Numbered from the stretch's first letter, positions 1 through 8,467 are shown. The stretch is 64,000 nt of DNA from Methylocapsa sp. S129 (GCF_009765995.1 NZ_LMUI01000016.1:310001-374000); one strand, 5' to 3'. Program-made: numbers and translations. The notes: generated by a model not told the origin, from the sequence alone.

Positions 1-392
1 AAAGGTTCGTCGAACTTCCCGACAGCGACGCCGTTTGGGGCTCGCTCGACATCATCAACCGCGATCATCTCCGGCTGAAAGAGGACGTCGAAAAACGGCA
101 CGCGGATTTTCCCGCGCTTGACGAGCGCTTCCACCGCCTGATCAACAATACTTCGCGCAACCGCTTCATGGTCAATTTCTATGCGCTGATATCGATGATC
201 TTCCATTCCCACTATCAGTTGAGCAGGGTCGACGAGAAGGAGCGCCATTCGGTTGCGATTGGCGAACACCTCGCCTATATCGCGGCGCTGCAGAGCCGCG
301 ACAAGGAATTGGCGATGGCGCATTGCCGCGCCCATCTGAACACGGCGCGCGCGACGCTGCTTCGCTCGATGGACGTCAATGCGCCGGCCTGA
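1..392 (+). CDS. GntR/FadR-family transcriptional regulator, C-terminal part (FCD ligand-binding domain), 5' truncated by window
   Basis: The reading frame is open from base 3 to the TGA at 390-392, so the gene begins before the window. The visible ~129 residues are all-helical and match the end of an FCD domain, the effector-binding part of FadR/VanR-type GntR regulators: an LDERFHRLI helix, then EHLAYIAALQSRD and the AHCRAHL helix whose histidine normally helps bind a metal. The DNA-binding winged helix would lie upstream, outside the window. The aldo/keto reductase starts 22 bases after the stop on the same strand, so the regulator may control it. Family assignment is fairly secure; the effector is unknown. 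Confidence 0.8.
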   Translation, partial: RFVELPDSDAVWGSLDIINRDHLRLKEDVEKRHADFPALDERFHRLINNTSRNRFMVNFYALISMIFHSHYQLSRVDEKERHSVAIGEHLAYIAALQSRDKELAMAHCRAHLNTARATLLRSMDVNAPA

Positions 393-414
393 AGGCCGCT
401 CTTGGGAGAGAAAC

Positions 415-1473
415 ATGGAATATCGCCAGCTTGGCAATTCAGGCCTGAAAGTCTCGGCCATAGCTCTGGGGACGATGACGATCGGCGGCGCGGGTGGATT
501 CTCCAAGGTCGGCAATGTTGGGCTCGCCGACGCTAGGCGCATGGTCGATGTGGCGATCGAGGCCGGCGTCAATCTGATCGACACCGCCAATGTCTATTCC
601 GCCGGCGGCTCGGAGGAAGTGATCGGCGAGGTGCTGGCCGGCAAGCGCAAAGGCGGCATGCTGCTGGCGACCAAGGCGCGCTTTCCGATGGGCGAGGGCC
701 CCAACGATCGCGGCCTCTCGCGCTGGCATCTCATCCGCGAATGCGAAGCGAGCCTGAAGCGGCTGCAGACCGACGTGATCGACCTCTATCAGGTGCATCA
801 ATGGGACGGTCTGACGCCGCTCGATGAGACGATGGAGGCGCTCGATTCTTTGGTGCGGCATGGCAAGGTCCGCTATGTCGGCTGCTCGAATTATTCGGGC
901 TGGCACATCATGAAGGCGATGGAAATCGCGCGGCGCGATGGGCGCATTCCCTTCGTCTCGCAGCAGATCCACTACACCTTGCAGGCGCGCGAAGCCGAAT
1001 ATGAACTGATCCCGATTGCGATCGACCAAAAGCTCGGCGTGCTCGTCTGGAGTCCGATCGCGGGCGGCCTCTTGTCGGGCAAGCATCGGCGCAATCAGAA
1101 GACGCCGGAGGGGACGCGTCAGTTCGCCGGCTGGAGGGAGCCGCCGATCCGCGACGAAGGCAAGCTCTGGGATATTGTCGACGCTTTGGTCGCGATCGCC
1201 GACGAGCGCGGCGTGTCGGGTGCGCAGATCGCGCTGGCCTGGCTGCTGGGGCGCCCTGGCGTTACATCGGTGATCATCGGCGGACGCACCGAGGCGCAGA
1301 TCAAAGACAACCTCGGCGCCGCCGCTGTCAAGCTGACGCCGGACGAGCGTGCGCGCCTCGACAAGGTCAGCCAGCCGCCGCTGCTCTATCCCTACTGGCA
1401 TCAGGCCTGGACGGCGAAGGACCGGCTGGGCGCGGCGGATCTCGCGTTTCTGGCGCCCTATCTCGAGGGTTGA
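415..1473 (+). CDS. Aldo/keto reductase
   Basis: Predicted NAD(P)H-dependent aldo/keto reductase of 352 residues, a cytosolic (alpha/beta)8 barrel. The N-terminus MEYRQLGNSGLKVSAIALGT is typical. The catalytic tetrad is visible: Asp and Tyr in DTANVYSAGG, Lys in LLATKARF and His in DLYQVHQWD. Cofactor-binding motifs GCSNYSGW and SVIIGGRTEAQI follow the family pattern. The ATG at 415 was preferred to an earlier in-frame start at 379 because it has a GGGAG ribosome site just upstream and gives the conserved N-terminus. It follows a GntR regulator closely, so control by it is likely. The last 107 bases overlap the convergent desaturase gene. The substrate is unknown. Confidence 0.9.
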   Translation: MEYRQLGNSGLKVSAIALGTMTIGGAGGFSKVGNVGLADARRMVDVAIEAGVNLIDTANVYSAGGSEEVIGEVLAGKRKGGMLLATKARFPMGEGPNDRGLSRWHLIRECEASLKRLQTDVIDLYQVHQWDGLTPLDETMEALDSLVRHGKVRYVGCSNYSGWHIMKAMEIARRDGRIPFVSQQIHYTLQAREAEYELIPIAIDQKLGVLVWSPIAGGLLSGKHRRNQKTPEGTRQFAGWREPPIRDEGKLWDIVDALVAIADERGVSGAQIALAWLLGRPGVTSVIIGGRTEAQIKDNLGAAAVKLTPDERARLDKVSQPPLLYPYWHQAWTAKDRLGAADLAFLAPYLEG

Positions 1474-2413
1474 CGCGGCGGGCGACTTTCGCGAATGGGC
1501 CGAGAAGGCTGCCGGACATCGTGTGGAACTCGGCGCTTTCCGCGCCGATTCCGAAAACGACGCGCTCGTCTTCGCGCGGAATCCACAACGTGCCGAACAG
1601 CCAATCCCAGATCGACAAGGCGAAGCCGAGATTCTTGTCGAAATGCTTCGGATCGGTCGAGTGATGGATCTGGTGATGCGCCGGACTATGGACGAGGCGG
1701 CCGAGAAATCCGGTGAATGGCAGCCAGACGTGCGAATGGCGCAGATGCGAGATGGTCAGGAAAAATACCGCCAGCAGGACATTGGTCCGCCACAGCGTCA
1801 GCGGTTGGGCCACGCCGAACAGATAGGTCAGGCCGCCATAGGTCAGGCCATTGGCGATGGCGAGCGCGTTGGGCATCAGCATCATCTCGAGGGGATGTTG
1901 CCGCCATTCGGTCAGCGGGGTCATGACCTCGGCGGAATGATGGACCTTGTGAAACTCCCAGAGCGCGGGAATGCGGTGCAACAGGTAATGGCCCGCCCAA
2001 TAACCCAGATCCACCATGACGATCTCGACGATCGTGGTGACCGCGAGGACCAGCCAGACAGGCGTGGTCGGGGCGTCATGAGAGCCGAAACAGGCGGTCA
2101 GCGTCCGCATTGTTCCCTCGGCCCAGAAGCTCGCGCTGGCGACCGCCAGGCCATAGGCCGACGTCAGCGCCACGGAATTGAGGACATAGAACTGGAGGTC
2201 GGCGCGGGTCGAAGCATGGCCAAAAATCTTCTTCGGGAAGACGACTTTGCGGAAGGCGCGCCAACTCGGCCATCGCCGCCGTCCGACCGTCGCCATCATC
2301 GCGAGCACGACAAAGGCGCCGAGATAAGAGGCGAGCCCCGTCGGCGAAGTCGGCGCGATCAGGCGGCCGGTCGCCCCGAGGAACAACGCGCCGATCCAAT
2401 TGAAAAGGTCCAT
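1367..2413 (-). CDS. Sterol desaturase / fatty acid hydroxylase superfamily membrane protein
   Basis: Integral membrane di-iron oxygenase of the sterol desaturase/fatty-acid hydroxylase superfamily, 348 residues. The histidine clusters that ligate the two irons are present in order: HYLLH, HKVHH, SHLRHSH and HHQIHH. Several hydrophobic helices lie in the first 200 residues. The start is ambiguous: ATG at 2413 or TTG at 2419, the latter better spaced from GAGG. The last ~35 residues (rich in Arg, Pro, Asp and Ala) are read antisense to the end of the aldo/keto reductase and resemble no family tail, so the gene probably lost its original stop codon. Substrate is unknown; lipids or hopanoid-like molecules are possible. 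Confidence 0.85.
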   Translation of the reverse strand: MDLFNWIGALFLGATGRLIAPTSPTGLASYLGAFVVLAMMATVGRRRWPSWRAFRKVVFPKKIFGHASTRADLQFYVLNSVALTSAYGLAVASASFWAEGTMRTLTACFGSHDAPTTPVWLVLAVTTIVEIVMVDLGYWAGHYLLHRIPALWEFHKVHHSAEVMTPLTEWRQHPLEMMLMPNALAIANGLTYGGLTYLFGVAQPLTLWRTNVLLAVFFLTISHLRHSHVWLPFTGFLGRLVHSPAHHQIHHSTDPKHFDKNLGFALSIWDWLFGTLWIPREDERVVFGIGAESAEFHTMSGSLLGPFAKVARRVNPRDRAPETRDPPRPAGPSPSRPDASRDRAAAAG

Positions 2414-2507
2414 AGCCAACCGTCGCCTCGGGCTTTCGCGTCGCGACAGTAGGATGCAATTGCTTGAGGCGGGTTAACGCGATCGCAGAAAGGCGCGGAG
2501 TCCCGAT

Positions 2508-3371
2508 TCACCGCGCCGTGTCGCGCTCAGCCGGCAGCCGCCAGACGCGGCGGGCATTGCCTTCGAGCAGTTTGCGGCGCTCGTCGGCGCTGCATCCTTC
2601 GATCAGCGCGCGCGTCGCCGCCACCCAGGTCGAGAGCGACGCCGAGATCGTGCAGACCGGCCAGTCGCTGCCCCAGACGACGCGATCCCAGCCGAAGCTT
2701 TCGATCGCATGTTCGACATAGGGGCGGATGTCGTCGAGCGTCCAGGTCGGCGGATCGGCATAGGCGACGACGCCGGAGATTTTCACCACGACATTGGGCC
2801 GCTTGGCGATCTCGGCCATGTGTTCGCGCCAGGGATGTTCGGCGCGATCCTTGATCGCCGGCACGCCGCAATGATCGAGCACGAATGGGACGTCGGGACA
2901 GTGATCGGCGAGCGCGATCGCATGGCCGATCTGGTGCGGCAGCACGCACAGATCGAACGGCCGGCCGCTGCCCTTGAGCCGCCCGATATTGGCGCGGAAC
3001 ATCACGGATTCGCTTAAAGAATCGGGCGACTGATGGAGGATGCGGCGAAAGCCCTTGATGAAGGGATTGGCGAGCTGGCGCTCGAGGAAAGCGGGAAAGT
3101 CGGCGTTCTCCGGCCGGCAGGCGCTGATCGCGCCGCGCAACAGGCTGCCGGGCGTGGCCGAGAGAGCCTCGACATGCTTCGTCTCGGCTTCAATATCGCC
3201 CTCGGCGACATCGACTTCCATATGCAGCGCCGCGCCGATGCCGCAGCGAACAGCTTCCGCCTGATAACGCTCGGCGGGAAATTCCTGCTGCAGATAGGGC
3301 GCGCCGTCGATCCAGGGATAATGAAGCAGGCCGCGATAGATCAGGTGCAGATGAGTGTCGATGATGGTCAC
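2508..3371 (-). CDS. Amidohydrolase family protein (COG3618-like TIM-barrel hydrolase)
   Basis: Metal-dependent hydrolase of the amidohydrolase-2 group that includes sugar lactonases and decarboxylases, 287 residues. Family marks are TIIDTHLHLI near the N-terminus (HxH metal site), FVLDHCGVP in the middle and VVWGSDWPV near the C-terminus (catalytic Asp). The GTG at 3371 was chosen because AGGAGAGG lies six bases before it; an upstream GTG at 3401 would add ten residues without homology. It lies alone between the desaturase and the monooxygenase. With the aldo/keto reductase and GntR regulator nearby, a role in sugar-acid or lactone catabolism is conceivable, but this is inference. Confidence 0.85.
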   Translation of the reverse strand: MTIIDTHLHLIYRGLLHYPWIDGAPYLQQEFPAERYQAEAVRCGIGAALHMEVDVAEGDIEAETKHVEALSATPGSLLRGAISACRPENADFPAFLERQLANPFIKGFRRILHQSPDSLSESVMFRANIGRLKGSGRPFDLCVLPHQIGHAIALADHCPDVPFVLDHCGVPAIKDRAEHPWREHMAEIAKRPNVVVKISGVVAYADPPTWTLDDIRPYVEHAIESFGWDRVVWGSDWPVCTISASLSTWVAATRALIEGCSADERRKLLEGNARRVWRLPAERDTAR

Positions 3372-3530
3372 GCTTTTCCTCTCCTGAGCATCCCTTCCCA
3401 CGCGCTTGTGGGGGCTGGATAATCTCCAGCATTGGCCCGTATCTATTCATGCCTGCGGTCTTTGCGCGACAGTTTTTTCGACTATGGCTTGCTTGCGCGC
3501 AACGGGCGCCGGCCCGAACGGCGAAAAAAG

Positions 3531-4871
3531 CTATCGTCGGTCCTCGCCGATGAGGCGCTCGAGGCTCAGATGAAGACGATGGGTCGGCGCGCCCGCATAT
3601 TCGTCGCAGCGCGTCGCGCCGATATGGGCGATATAGCCGTCAGGGCGAATGAGAATCCCAGGCCCTTCCGGCGTAACCAGTTCCGTCGCGTGCGGCCCGC
3701 GCAGACGATCGAAGAGCCTGCCGCCGTCGTCGAGCTGGAGGTCCGGCATGCGGTCGCCGGGATGCAGCGTTCCAAGCGCGGCGCCCGAGGACAGAGGGCT
3801 CGCCCGATAGTTCAAGGCGAGCAGGTTCGTCGCATCGCCGCGCTTGATCGATCGCGTTTGATGCAGGCGCTTGCTCAGGCCGAGCACAACCGCGGCGACC
3901 GGAAGGCGCTCGGCTTCATAGGTATCGAGCAGCGAATCCGGTCCGCCGCGCATGACATGGGCCAGTTTCCAGCCGAGGTTGTAGGCGTCCTGCACGCCCG
4001 TATTGAGCCCCTGGCCGCCGGCCGGGGGATGCATATGCGCCGCATCCCCCGCCAGGAATGCGCGCCCGACGCGATAGCGATCGACCATGCGCACGGCCGG
4101 CTGATAGGTTGAACTCCAGGCGATGCGCGCGACGCGATGGCCTGTCGCCCTGCGCACGGCGTCCTCTATCCCCGCCTTCGCGGTTTCCGCTTTCGCGGTG
4201 AATTGGAACAGCGACGTGTTTGGCAGCGGACAGAGCGCGATCATGCCGCCCTTGGCGAAAGGCCAGAGATGCCAGTCGCGGCGATCCAGATCTTCGATCT
4301 CGAGATCGGCGACGATCATCGTCTTCTCTTCGACCGTCTCGCCCTCGAGCCGCAAGCCGAGCGTTCGTCGCACCCCGCTGCGGCCGCCGTCGGCCCCGAC
4401 GAGGAGGTCGCACCGGACGTTTTCGCCGGTCGAGAGCGTGGCGTCGACGCCGCGCTCATTCTGCGTGAACGTTGTCAGCGCCTTGCCGAATTCGACTACG
4501 GCGCCGAGCGCGCACAGGCGCTCGCGCAGGATCGCCTCCGTGCGCGATTGCGGGAGCATCCAGACGTTTGGATAGGGAACGCTTTCCGTTGGAGGCCTGA
4601 AGGGGGCGAGCGAACCCGCGCGCAGCGAAAAGGGGCCGGCATGGGTCCGGAACTTCGGGTAAAGGGCGCCGGCGGCGAGGATTGGTTCGATGATTCCAAG
4701 ATCATCGAAAATCTCGAGCGTGCGCGGCTGGATGCCTTTGCCGCGCGACCCCTCGAAAGGCGTTGGCGCGGCCTCGATCAAGCGAAACGGGGTTCCTCGG
4801 CGCGCGAGATCGACCGCCAGCGTCAGCCCCGTTGGGCCGGCTCCGACTATCAACACAATATTGTCGTGCAT
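3531..4871 (-). CDS. FAD-dependent aromatic-ring monooxygenase (PheA/TfdB/RdmE type)
   Basis: Class A flavoprotein monooxygenase, 446 residues, expected to hydroxylate an aromatic or polyketide-like substrate using NAD(P)H and O2. The three signature motifs are present: VGAGPTGLTLAVDLARRG (FAD, N-terminus), LLVGADGGRSGVRR (DG motif) and FLAGDAAHMHPPAGGQGLN (GD motif binding FAD ribose). The C-terminal thioredoxin-like region is short. The ATG at 4871 has GGAG six bases upstream; earlier in-frame ATGs at 4883 and 4886 are less likely. It is divergent from the tetR gene with two palindromes between, so TetR control of a drug- or phenol-inducible oxygenase is likely. Relatives include antibiotic-inactivating hydroxylases; the substrate is unknown. 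Confidence 0.88.
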   Translation of the reverse strand: MHDNIVLIVGAGPTGLTLAVDLARRGTPFRLIEAAPTPFEGSRGKGIQPRTLEIFDDLGIIEPILAAGALYPKFRTHAGPFSLRAGSLAPFRPPTESVPYPNVWMLPQSRTEAILRERLCALGAVVEFGKALTTFTQNERGVDATLSTGENVRCDLLVGADGGRSGVRRTLGLRLEGETVEEKTMIVADLEIEDLDRRDWHLWPFAKGGMIALCPLPNTSLFQFTAKAETAKAGIEDAVRRATGHRVARIAWSSTYQPAVRMVDRYRVGRAFLAGDAAHMHPPAGGQGLNTGVQDAYNLGWKLAHVMRGGPDSLLDTYEAERLPVAAVVLGLSKRLHQTRSIKRGDATNLLALNYRASPLSSGAALGTLHPGDRMPDLQLDDGGRLFDRLRGPHATELVTPEGPGILIRPDGYIAHIGATRCDEYAGAPTHRLHLSLERLIGEDRR

Positions 4872-4886
4872 CGCCTGCTCCATCAT

Positions 4887-4925
4887 TTCGTACAGCGTAC
4901 GAAGACGATTGATGGTACAGTGTAC
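4887..4925. promoter_or_regulatory. Two TetR-type operator candidates between the monooxygenase and tetR genes
   Basis: A perfect inverted repeat TTCGTAC-AGC-GTACGAA sits at 4887-4903, and a second, weaker copy GTAC-AGT-GTAC at 4915-4925, 28 bases apart from start to start. The second ends three bases before the tetR start codon. Their position in the divergent gap and their 7+3+7 symmetry fit binding by the adjacent TetR dimer. No experimental evidence is visible in the sequence. Confidence 0.7.
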
Positions 4926-4927
4926 GA

Positions 4928-5545
4928 ATGTCAAGAACCGAATCGCGGCTGAGCCGCCAGAAGATCGCCGCCGCCGCGCTCGCCATCGCCGACAAGGAGG
5001 GCTTTGAGGCGGCGTCGATGCGCCGTGTCGCGCAAGAGCTCAAAGTCGGGACGATGAGCCTCTATTACTACGTGAAGACCAAAGACGATCTGATCGCCGC
5101 GATGGACGACGCGCTGATGGGCGAAGCGCTGCTGCCCTCGCTTCCCCGGGACTGGCGGCGCGCGATGATGGAGATCGCCAAGCGAACGCATGCCGTGTTC
5201 ATCCGTCATCCCTGGGCGCTTGTGGCGATGTTGTCGGCGCCCCCTGGGCTCAACGCGATGCGCCACATCGAGCAATGTTTCGAAGCGCTCGCCGAAACGT
5301 CGATGACGACGCAGCAGAAGATGACGCTGCTGGCGACGGTCGACGATTTTGTTTTCGGGCACGCGCTGCGCGCGGCGGCGGCCGATGCGACGATCGACGC
5401 CGAATTCGCCGCGGCCCAACTCGCCACAGGCGCCTTCCCGCGGCTCGCCGCGGCGTTCGGCGGCGGCCGCGTCGAAGCGAACAAAGATCGCTTCGAGCGT
5501 GGGCTGCGGGCGCTACTCGACGCCGGAGTGAATGAGGCCAGCTAG
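4928..5545 (+). CDS. TetR/AcrR-family transcriptional regulator
   Basis: One-component repressor of 205 residues. The N-terminal helix-turn-helix is clear: RLSRQKIAAAALAIADKEG, then MRRVAQELKVGTMSLYYYV and KTKDDLIAAMDDAL. The C-terminal part is a helical ligand-binding domain resembling TetR_C_1. The ATG at 4928 lies only three bases after the second operator and no ribosome site is visible, so the message may be leaderless or start further downstream. It is divergent from the FAD monooxygenase, the likely target, and probably represses itself too. The stop codon coincides with the edge of the inverted-repeat element at 5544-5777. Confidence 0.88.
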   Translation: MSRTESRLSRQKIAAAALAIADKEGFEAASMRRVAQELKVGTMSLYYYVKTKDDLIAAMDDALMGEALLPSLPRDWRRAMMEIAKRTHAVFIRHPWALVAMLSAPPGLNAMRHIEQCFEALAETSMTTQQKMTLLATVDDFVFGHALRAAAADATIDAEFAAAQLATGAFPRLAAAFGGGRVEANKDRFERGLRALLDAGVNEAS

Positions 5546-5777
5546 TGGTCTGCGTCAGCCAAATTGAAAGGACGCCAATATTCCCTCCCCCCTTGTGGGG
5601 GAGGGTTAGGGAGGGGGGTCGCACCGTACTATCCGGTTAAGGCGCAAGCTGTTTATCCGACAGGTCTGCGCGACCCCCCATCCCGACCTTCCCACCGCAA
5701 ACGCAAAAGCGTTTGTCGGGACACAAGGGGGGAAGGGGAAAGCAGGCGTCCTTTCAATTTGGCTGATGCACAGCACT
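5544..5777. repeat. MITE-like element with ~33-bp terminal inverted repeats and internal GC hairpins
   Basis: Bases 5555-5576 and 5745-5766 are a perfect 22-bp inverted repeat containing TCAGCCAAATTGAAAGG. With three mismatches the arms extend to 5544-5576 and 5745-5777. Inside are G-run/C-run segments (a C-rich hairpin near 5582-5606 and its counterpart near 5725-5740) like the GC hairpin repeats of many proteobacteria. There is no open reading frame of note inside. It sits between convergent genes and could also end transcription from both sides. The 13-mer AGGACGCCAATAT at 5569-5581 recurs at 8499-8511. Confidence 0.7.
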
Positions 5778-5801
5778 GGATTGTTTTGCCGCCGTAGACC
5801 G

Positions 5802-6716
5802 CTACGACGCCGGCGGCGGCGCGGTTTGCGGCTTCGCGCCGTCCTTGCCCAATCCCATCGTCAGCGCGGTCATGCCGGCCAGACCGCCGAGCTGCATGGT
5901 CTCCAGCGCCGAGCTTGGCACGATGACGATCGTGGAATTCTGTTTGATGCCCTCATAGAGCATGTTCATCGCTCTGAGATGCAAGGCGACAGGATTGTCC
6001 TGATAGGTCTTGGCCGCTTCGCCGAACTTCTCCGCCACCTGACGTTCGGAATCGCCCAGGATCACGCGCGCCTGACGTTCGCGCTCGGCCTGCGCCTGCA
6101 TCGACATCGCGTCCTGCAGCGCCAGCGGAATGAGGACATCCTTGACCTCGACGGCGATCACATTGACGCCCCAGGGCTCGGTGCGCGCATCGATGATCTT
6201 CTGCAGCTCCACGCTGATTTTCTCGCGACCCTCCAGCATGTCGGCGAGCATGGTCTTGCCGATGACGTCGCGCAGCGCCGTCTGCGAGGCCCAACTGACG
6301 GCGCTGTTGTAATCGGCGACGTCGAGCGCCGCCTTTTTCGGATCGACGACTTTCCAGAACAGCACGGCGTCGACATCGACCGGCACCGTATCCTTGGTCA
6401 GCGTCTTCTCCGCTTTGAACGAAGAGGTGATGACGCGGGTGTCGATCCAGTAGGGCGTGGTTTCGATGATCGGGATGATGAAAAACAATCCCGGCCCTTC
6501 AAGCGAACGGAAACGGCCGAGCCGCAGCACGACCGTCTTTTCCCATTGATCGGCGATCTTGACCGCATAGGAGACGACGATGGCAATGATGAAAGCGATG
6601 ACCAGGATCGCCACACTCGCGGGCGCCGAAACGACATATTCGAAATAGGCGAGGGCGAGGCCGATCAGGACAATGACGATGAAGATCAAACCCGGCAGCG
6701 GATTGGCTTTCCTCAT
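5802..6716 (-). CDS. Slipin / SPFH-domain (band 7) membrane protein
   Basis: Prohibitin/stomatin-superfamily protein of 304 residues that should form oligomeric membrane microdomain scaffolds. Two hydrophobic segments occupy roughly residues 8-50, followed by the SPFH domain: WEKTVVLRLGRFRSLEGPG, then DTVPVDVDAVLFWKV and the helical LEGREKISVELQKI region. A helical, charged segment rich in QAQAERERQAR follows, then a Pro/Ala tail. ATG 6716 has a GGGAGG site; the longer upstream frame is a non-conserved extension. Slipins usually sit next to an NfeD protease-like gene, which is absent here. Confidence 0.88.
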   Translation of the reverse strand: MRKANPLPGLIFIVIVLIGLALAYFEYVVSAPASVAILVIAFIIAIVVSYAVKIADQWEKTVVLRLGRFRSLEGPGLFFIIPIIETTPYWIDTRVITSSFKAEKTLTKDTVPVDVDAVLFWKVVDPKKAALDVADYNSAVSWASQTALRDVIGKTMLADMLEGREKISVELQKIIDARTEPWGVNVIAVEVKDVLIPLALQDAMSMQAQAERERQARVILGDSERQVAEKFGEAAKTYQDNPVALHLRAMNMLYEGIKQNSTIVIVPSSALETMQLGGLAGMTALTMGLGKDGAKPQTAPPPAS

Positions 6717-7034
6717 GGCGACCTCCCTCGATGTTTGTTTCTTCGGGGGCATCATAGCCCAAAAGGAGCGCAAAAGGGATGGGCGCCGCCTGCTCTCGAC
6801 CCCATCCGCCGGATGATTTGCTGTGGCCGGCGGGCCGGTAGAATGGTTCGAACACCTATTCGCGCTCTGCATCGACTCCGACAGGCATGCCGGCGACGGT
6901 CGAGGCTCTGGCGGTCTGTCGGCCGCTAAAGCGCCGCGTTTCCTTCACCTTTCTTTACGTTGGATCGCATTTCGCGAAACCTCTCCCCGTTAAGCTGGCT
7001 CATCCGATGCATCTGACCGGCGACGGGAGCCATC
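6717..7034. other. Intergenic region with one copy of a short dispersed repeat
   Basis: No supported gene lies in these 318 bases between the divergent slipin and lipoprotein genes. The promoters of both should be here. Bases 6762-6785 match 8021-8044 with one mismatch over 24 bases (core GGATGGGCG preceded by AAAGGAGCGCA). Confidence 0.6.
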
Positions 7035-8015
7035 ATGACGCCAATGTCCCGCCTTTCGCCGCTGGAGTTCCGCAGAGCACATGTTCCCGGCGCTCCTTTG
7101 ACAGCGGCGGGCGGCGGCGTAATGGGCGACACGATCGAGCGAGATGGCGCACCGAGGGCCGGCGCGAGCTTTCGCCTGCTTTGCTCCGTCGCCGTGCTTC
7201 TGACCGCTACGGGATGCGCGTCCGCGCCCATGGATCAAGCGGGGACGCTTGTGTCCTATGATAGGCTCACGCCCTCAGACGGCCTTCTCGCCCATTCCCG
7301 ACTTTGGGTCAGCAAGAACGAGATTCTCGCCGCCAAGAGCGTGCGGATCGCGCCGACGGTTTTCGCGGCAACCTCGGGCGAAGCGGCCTGGTCGCAGAAG
7401 CAACGCAGCCTCGTCGCCAACGCCGTCGATAGGTCTTTGTGCCTCGGGCTGAGCAATCGCTTCGAGGTCGTGCCTCTGACCGAGACGGCGGATCTGACCG
7501 TGCATGCGGTCATCACCCACGCCGCCGCGACGAACCAGGCGATGGCGGGCGTATCCAGGGTCGTCGCGCTGGCGCCGACGGTCTTCCTGCCTGGTGTTCC
7601 AGCGCCGGTGCCGCGCATTCCGATTGGGTTAGGCAGCCTGTCTCTCGAGGCGGAAGCGCGTGATGCGAGCGGCGCTCAGAAGGCTGCGATAGTCTGGGCG
7701 CGCGGCGCCGATTCCTTCACGAATGCGCCGAGAGTAGCGAGCGAGGGAGACGCCTATGAGCTGGCGGCGTCGTTCGGCGCCGATTTTAGCAAGCTGCTAG
7801 TTACAGGCGTCAGCCCCTTTTGGAAATTGCCGTCCTTGCCTTCGACGCAAAGCGTGGGGGTGTTTTTCGGCGGCGCGCCAAAGAGCGTCGCATGCGAGGC
7901 CTTTGGGCGGGACCCGGGGGTCGTCGGGTTTATCGCCGAACGAGTCGGCGCGCCTCCCGATTGGACGGACAAGGGCGCCGCGCCGGCCCAACCCGCCATT
8001 TCCTCCTCGAATTGA
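7035..8015 (+). CDS. DUF3313-like lipoprotein
   Basis: Putative outer-membrane lipoprotein of up to 326 residues. A hydrophobic segment ending in the lipobox LLTATGC precedes a mature domain of about 270 residues with DRLTPSDGLLAHSRLWV, a pattern seen in DUF3313 lipoproteins, and a conserved-looking VPAPVPRIPIGLGSLSLEAE segment. The start at 7035 has a GGGAG site but gives a long 48-residue lead to the hydrophobic core; the ATG at 7122 would give a more usual signal peptide but has no clear ribosome site. Function unknown. Confidence 0.72.
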   Translation: MTPMSRLSPLEFRRAHVPGAPLTAAGGGVMGDTIERDGAPRAGASFRLLCSVAVLLTATGCASAPMDQAGTLVSYDRLTPSDGLLAHSRLWVSKNEILAAKSVRIAPTVFAATSGEAAWSQKQRSLVANAVDRSLCLGLSNRFEVVPLTETADLTVHAVITHAAATNQAMAGVSRVVALAPTVFLPGVPAPVPRIPIGLGSLSLEAEARDASGAQKAAIVWARGADSFTNAPRVASEGDAYELAASFGADFSKLLVTGVSPFWKLPSLPSTQSVGVFFGGAPKSVACEAFGRDPGVVGFIAERVGAPPDWTDKGAAPAQPAISSSN

Positions 8016-8020
8016 GCCGG

Positions 8021-8044
8021 AAAGGAGCGCAGAAGGGATGGGCG
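8021..8044 (+). repeat. Short dispersed repeat, second copy
   Basis: This 24-mer is identical to 6762-6785 except for one base. It lies directly after the lipoprotein gene stop, in intergenic DNA in both cases, which argues for a small mobile or palindromic-type repeat family rather than chance. Confidence 0.5.
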
Positions 8045-8071
8045 GAACGGGCGCTAACTGCGCGCCCCGCT

Positions 8072-8467
8072 TCAAAACACGAAGAAAGCCGCCGCCAGTG
8101 CGATATTCGTCACCTGATGCAGGAACTGATCGAAACCCATCAGCCACCAGAACTGTCCCTGCTTCACATCCCAGCGGCCCCAATGGCCGGTCACCGATTT
8201 GCCGCGATCGATCGCGGCATGGACGACGAGATCGGCCGGCGCGAGCCACCACAGGCGCGGCGCGATCGCCAGCGCAATGAGCAGCGTCAAGGCCGCATGG
8301 CCGAGGACATGAATGGCGAGCGGCGCGAACCAGCCTGTCACGCGCTCCTTGCCATGCGCGATCCAACTCGTCTGGAATAGGAAGTCCGCGACGAAATGCT
8401 TGAAGGCCATGACCAGGAGCAGGCCGCAGAAGGTCCACAAGGGAACGGAAGGGCCAATCTGCGGCAC
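8072..8467 (-). CDS. DUF3307 family membrane protein
   Basis: Small inner-membrane protein of 131 residues with about four hydrophobic helices. It shows the DUF3307 pattern of conserved His/Asp residues in membrane segments: HFVADFLFQT near the start, IHVLGHAALT in the middle, and HAAIDRGKS with FDQFLHQVTN near the end. Start is a GTG at 8467; no strong ribosome site is visible, so the exact start is uncertain. Function of the family is not established. It stands alone, convergent with the lipoprotein gene. Confidence 0.78.
   Translation of the reverse strand: MPQIGPSVPLWTFCGLLLVMAFKHFVADFLFQTSWIAHGKERVTGWFAPLAIHVLGHAALTLLIALAIAPRLWWLAPADLVVHAAIDRGKSVTGHWGRWDVKQGQFWWLMGFDQFLHQVTNIALAAAFFVF

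Noticed and set aside
5766-6929. 387-codon frame opposite the slipin gene
   Set aside because: Antisense of a recognised gene and no motif.
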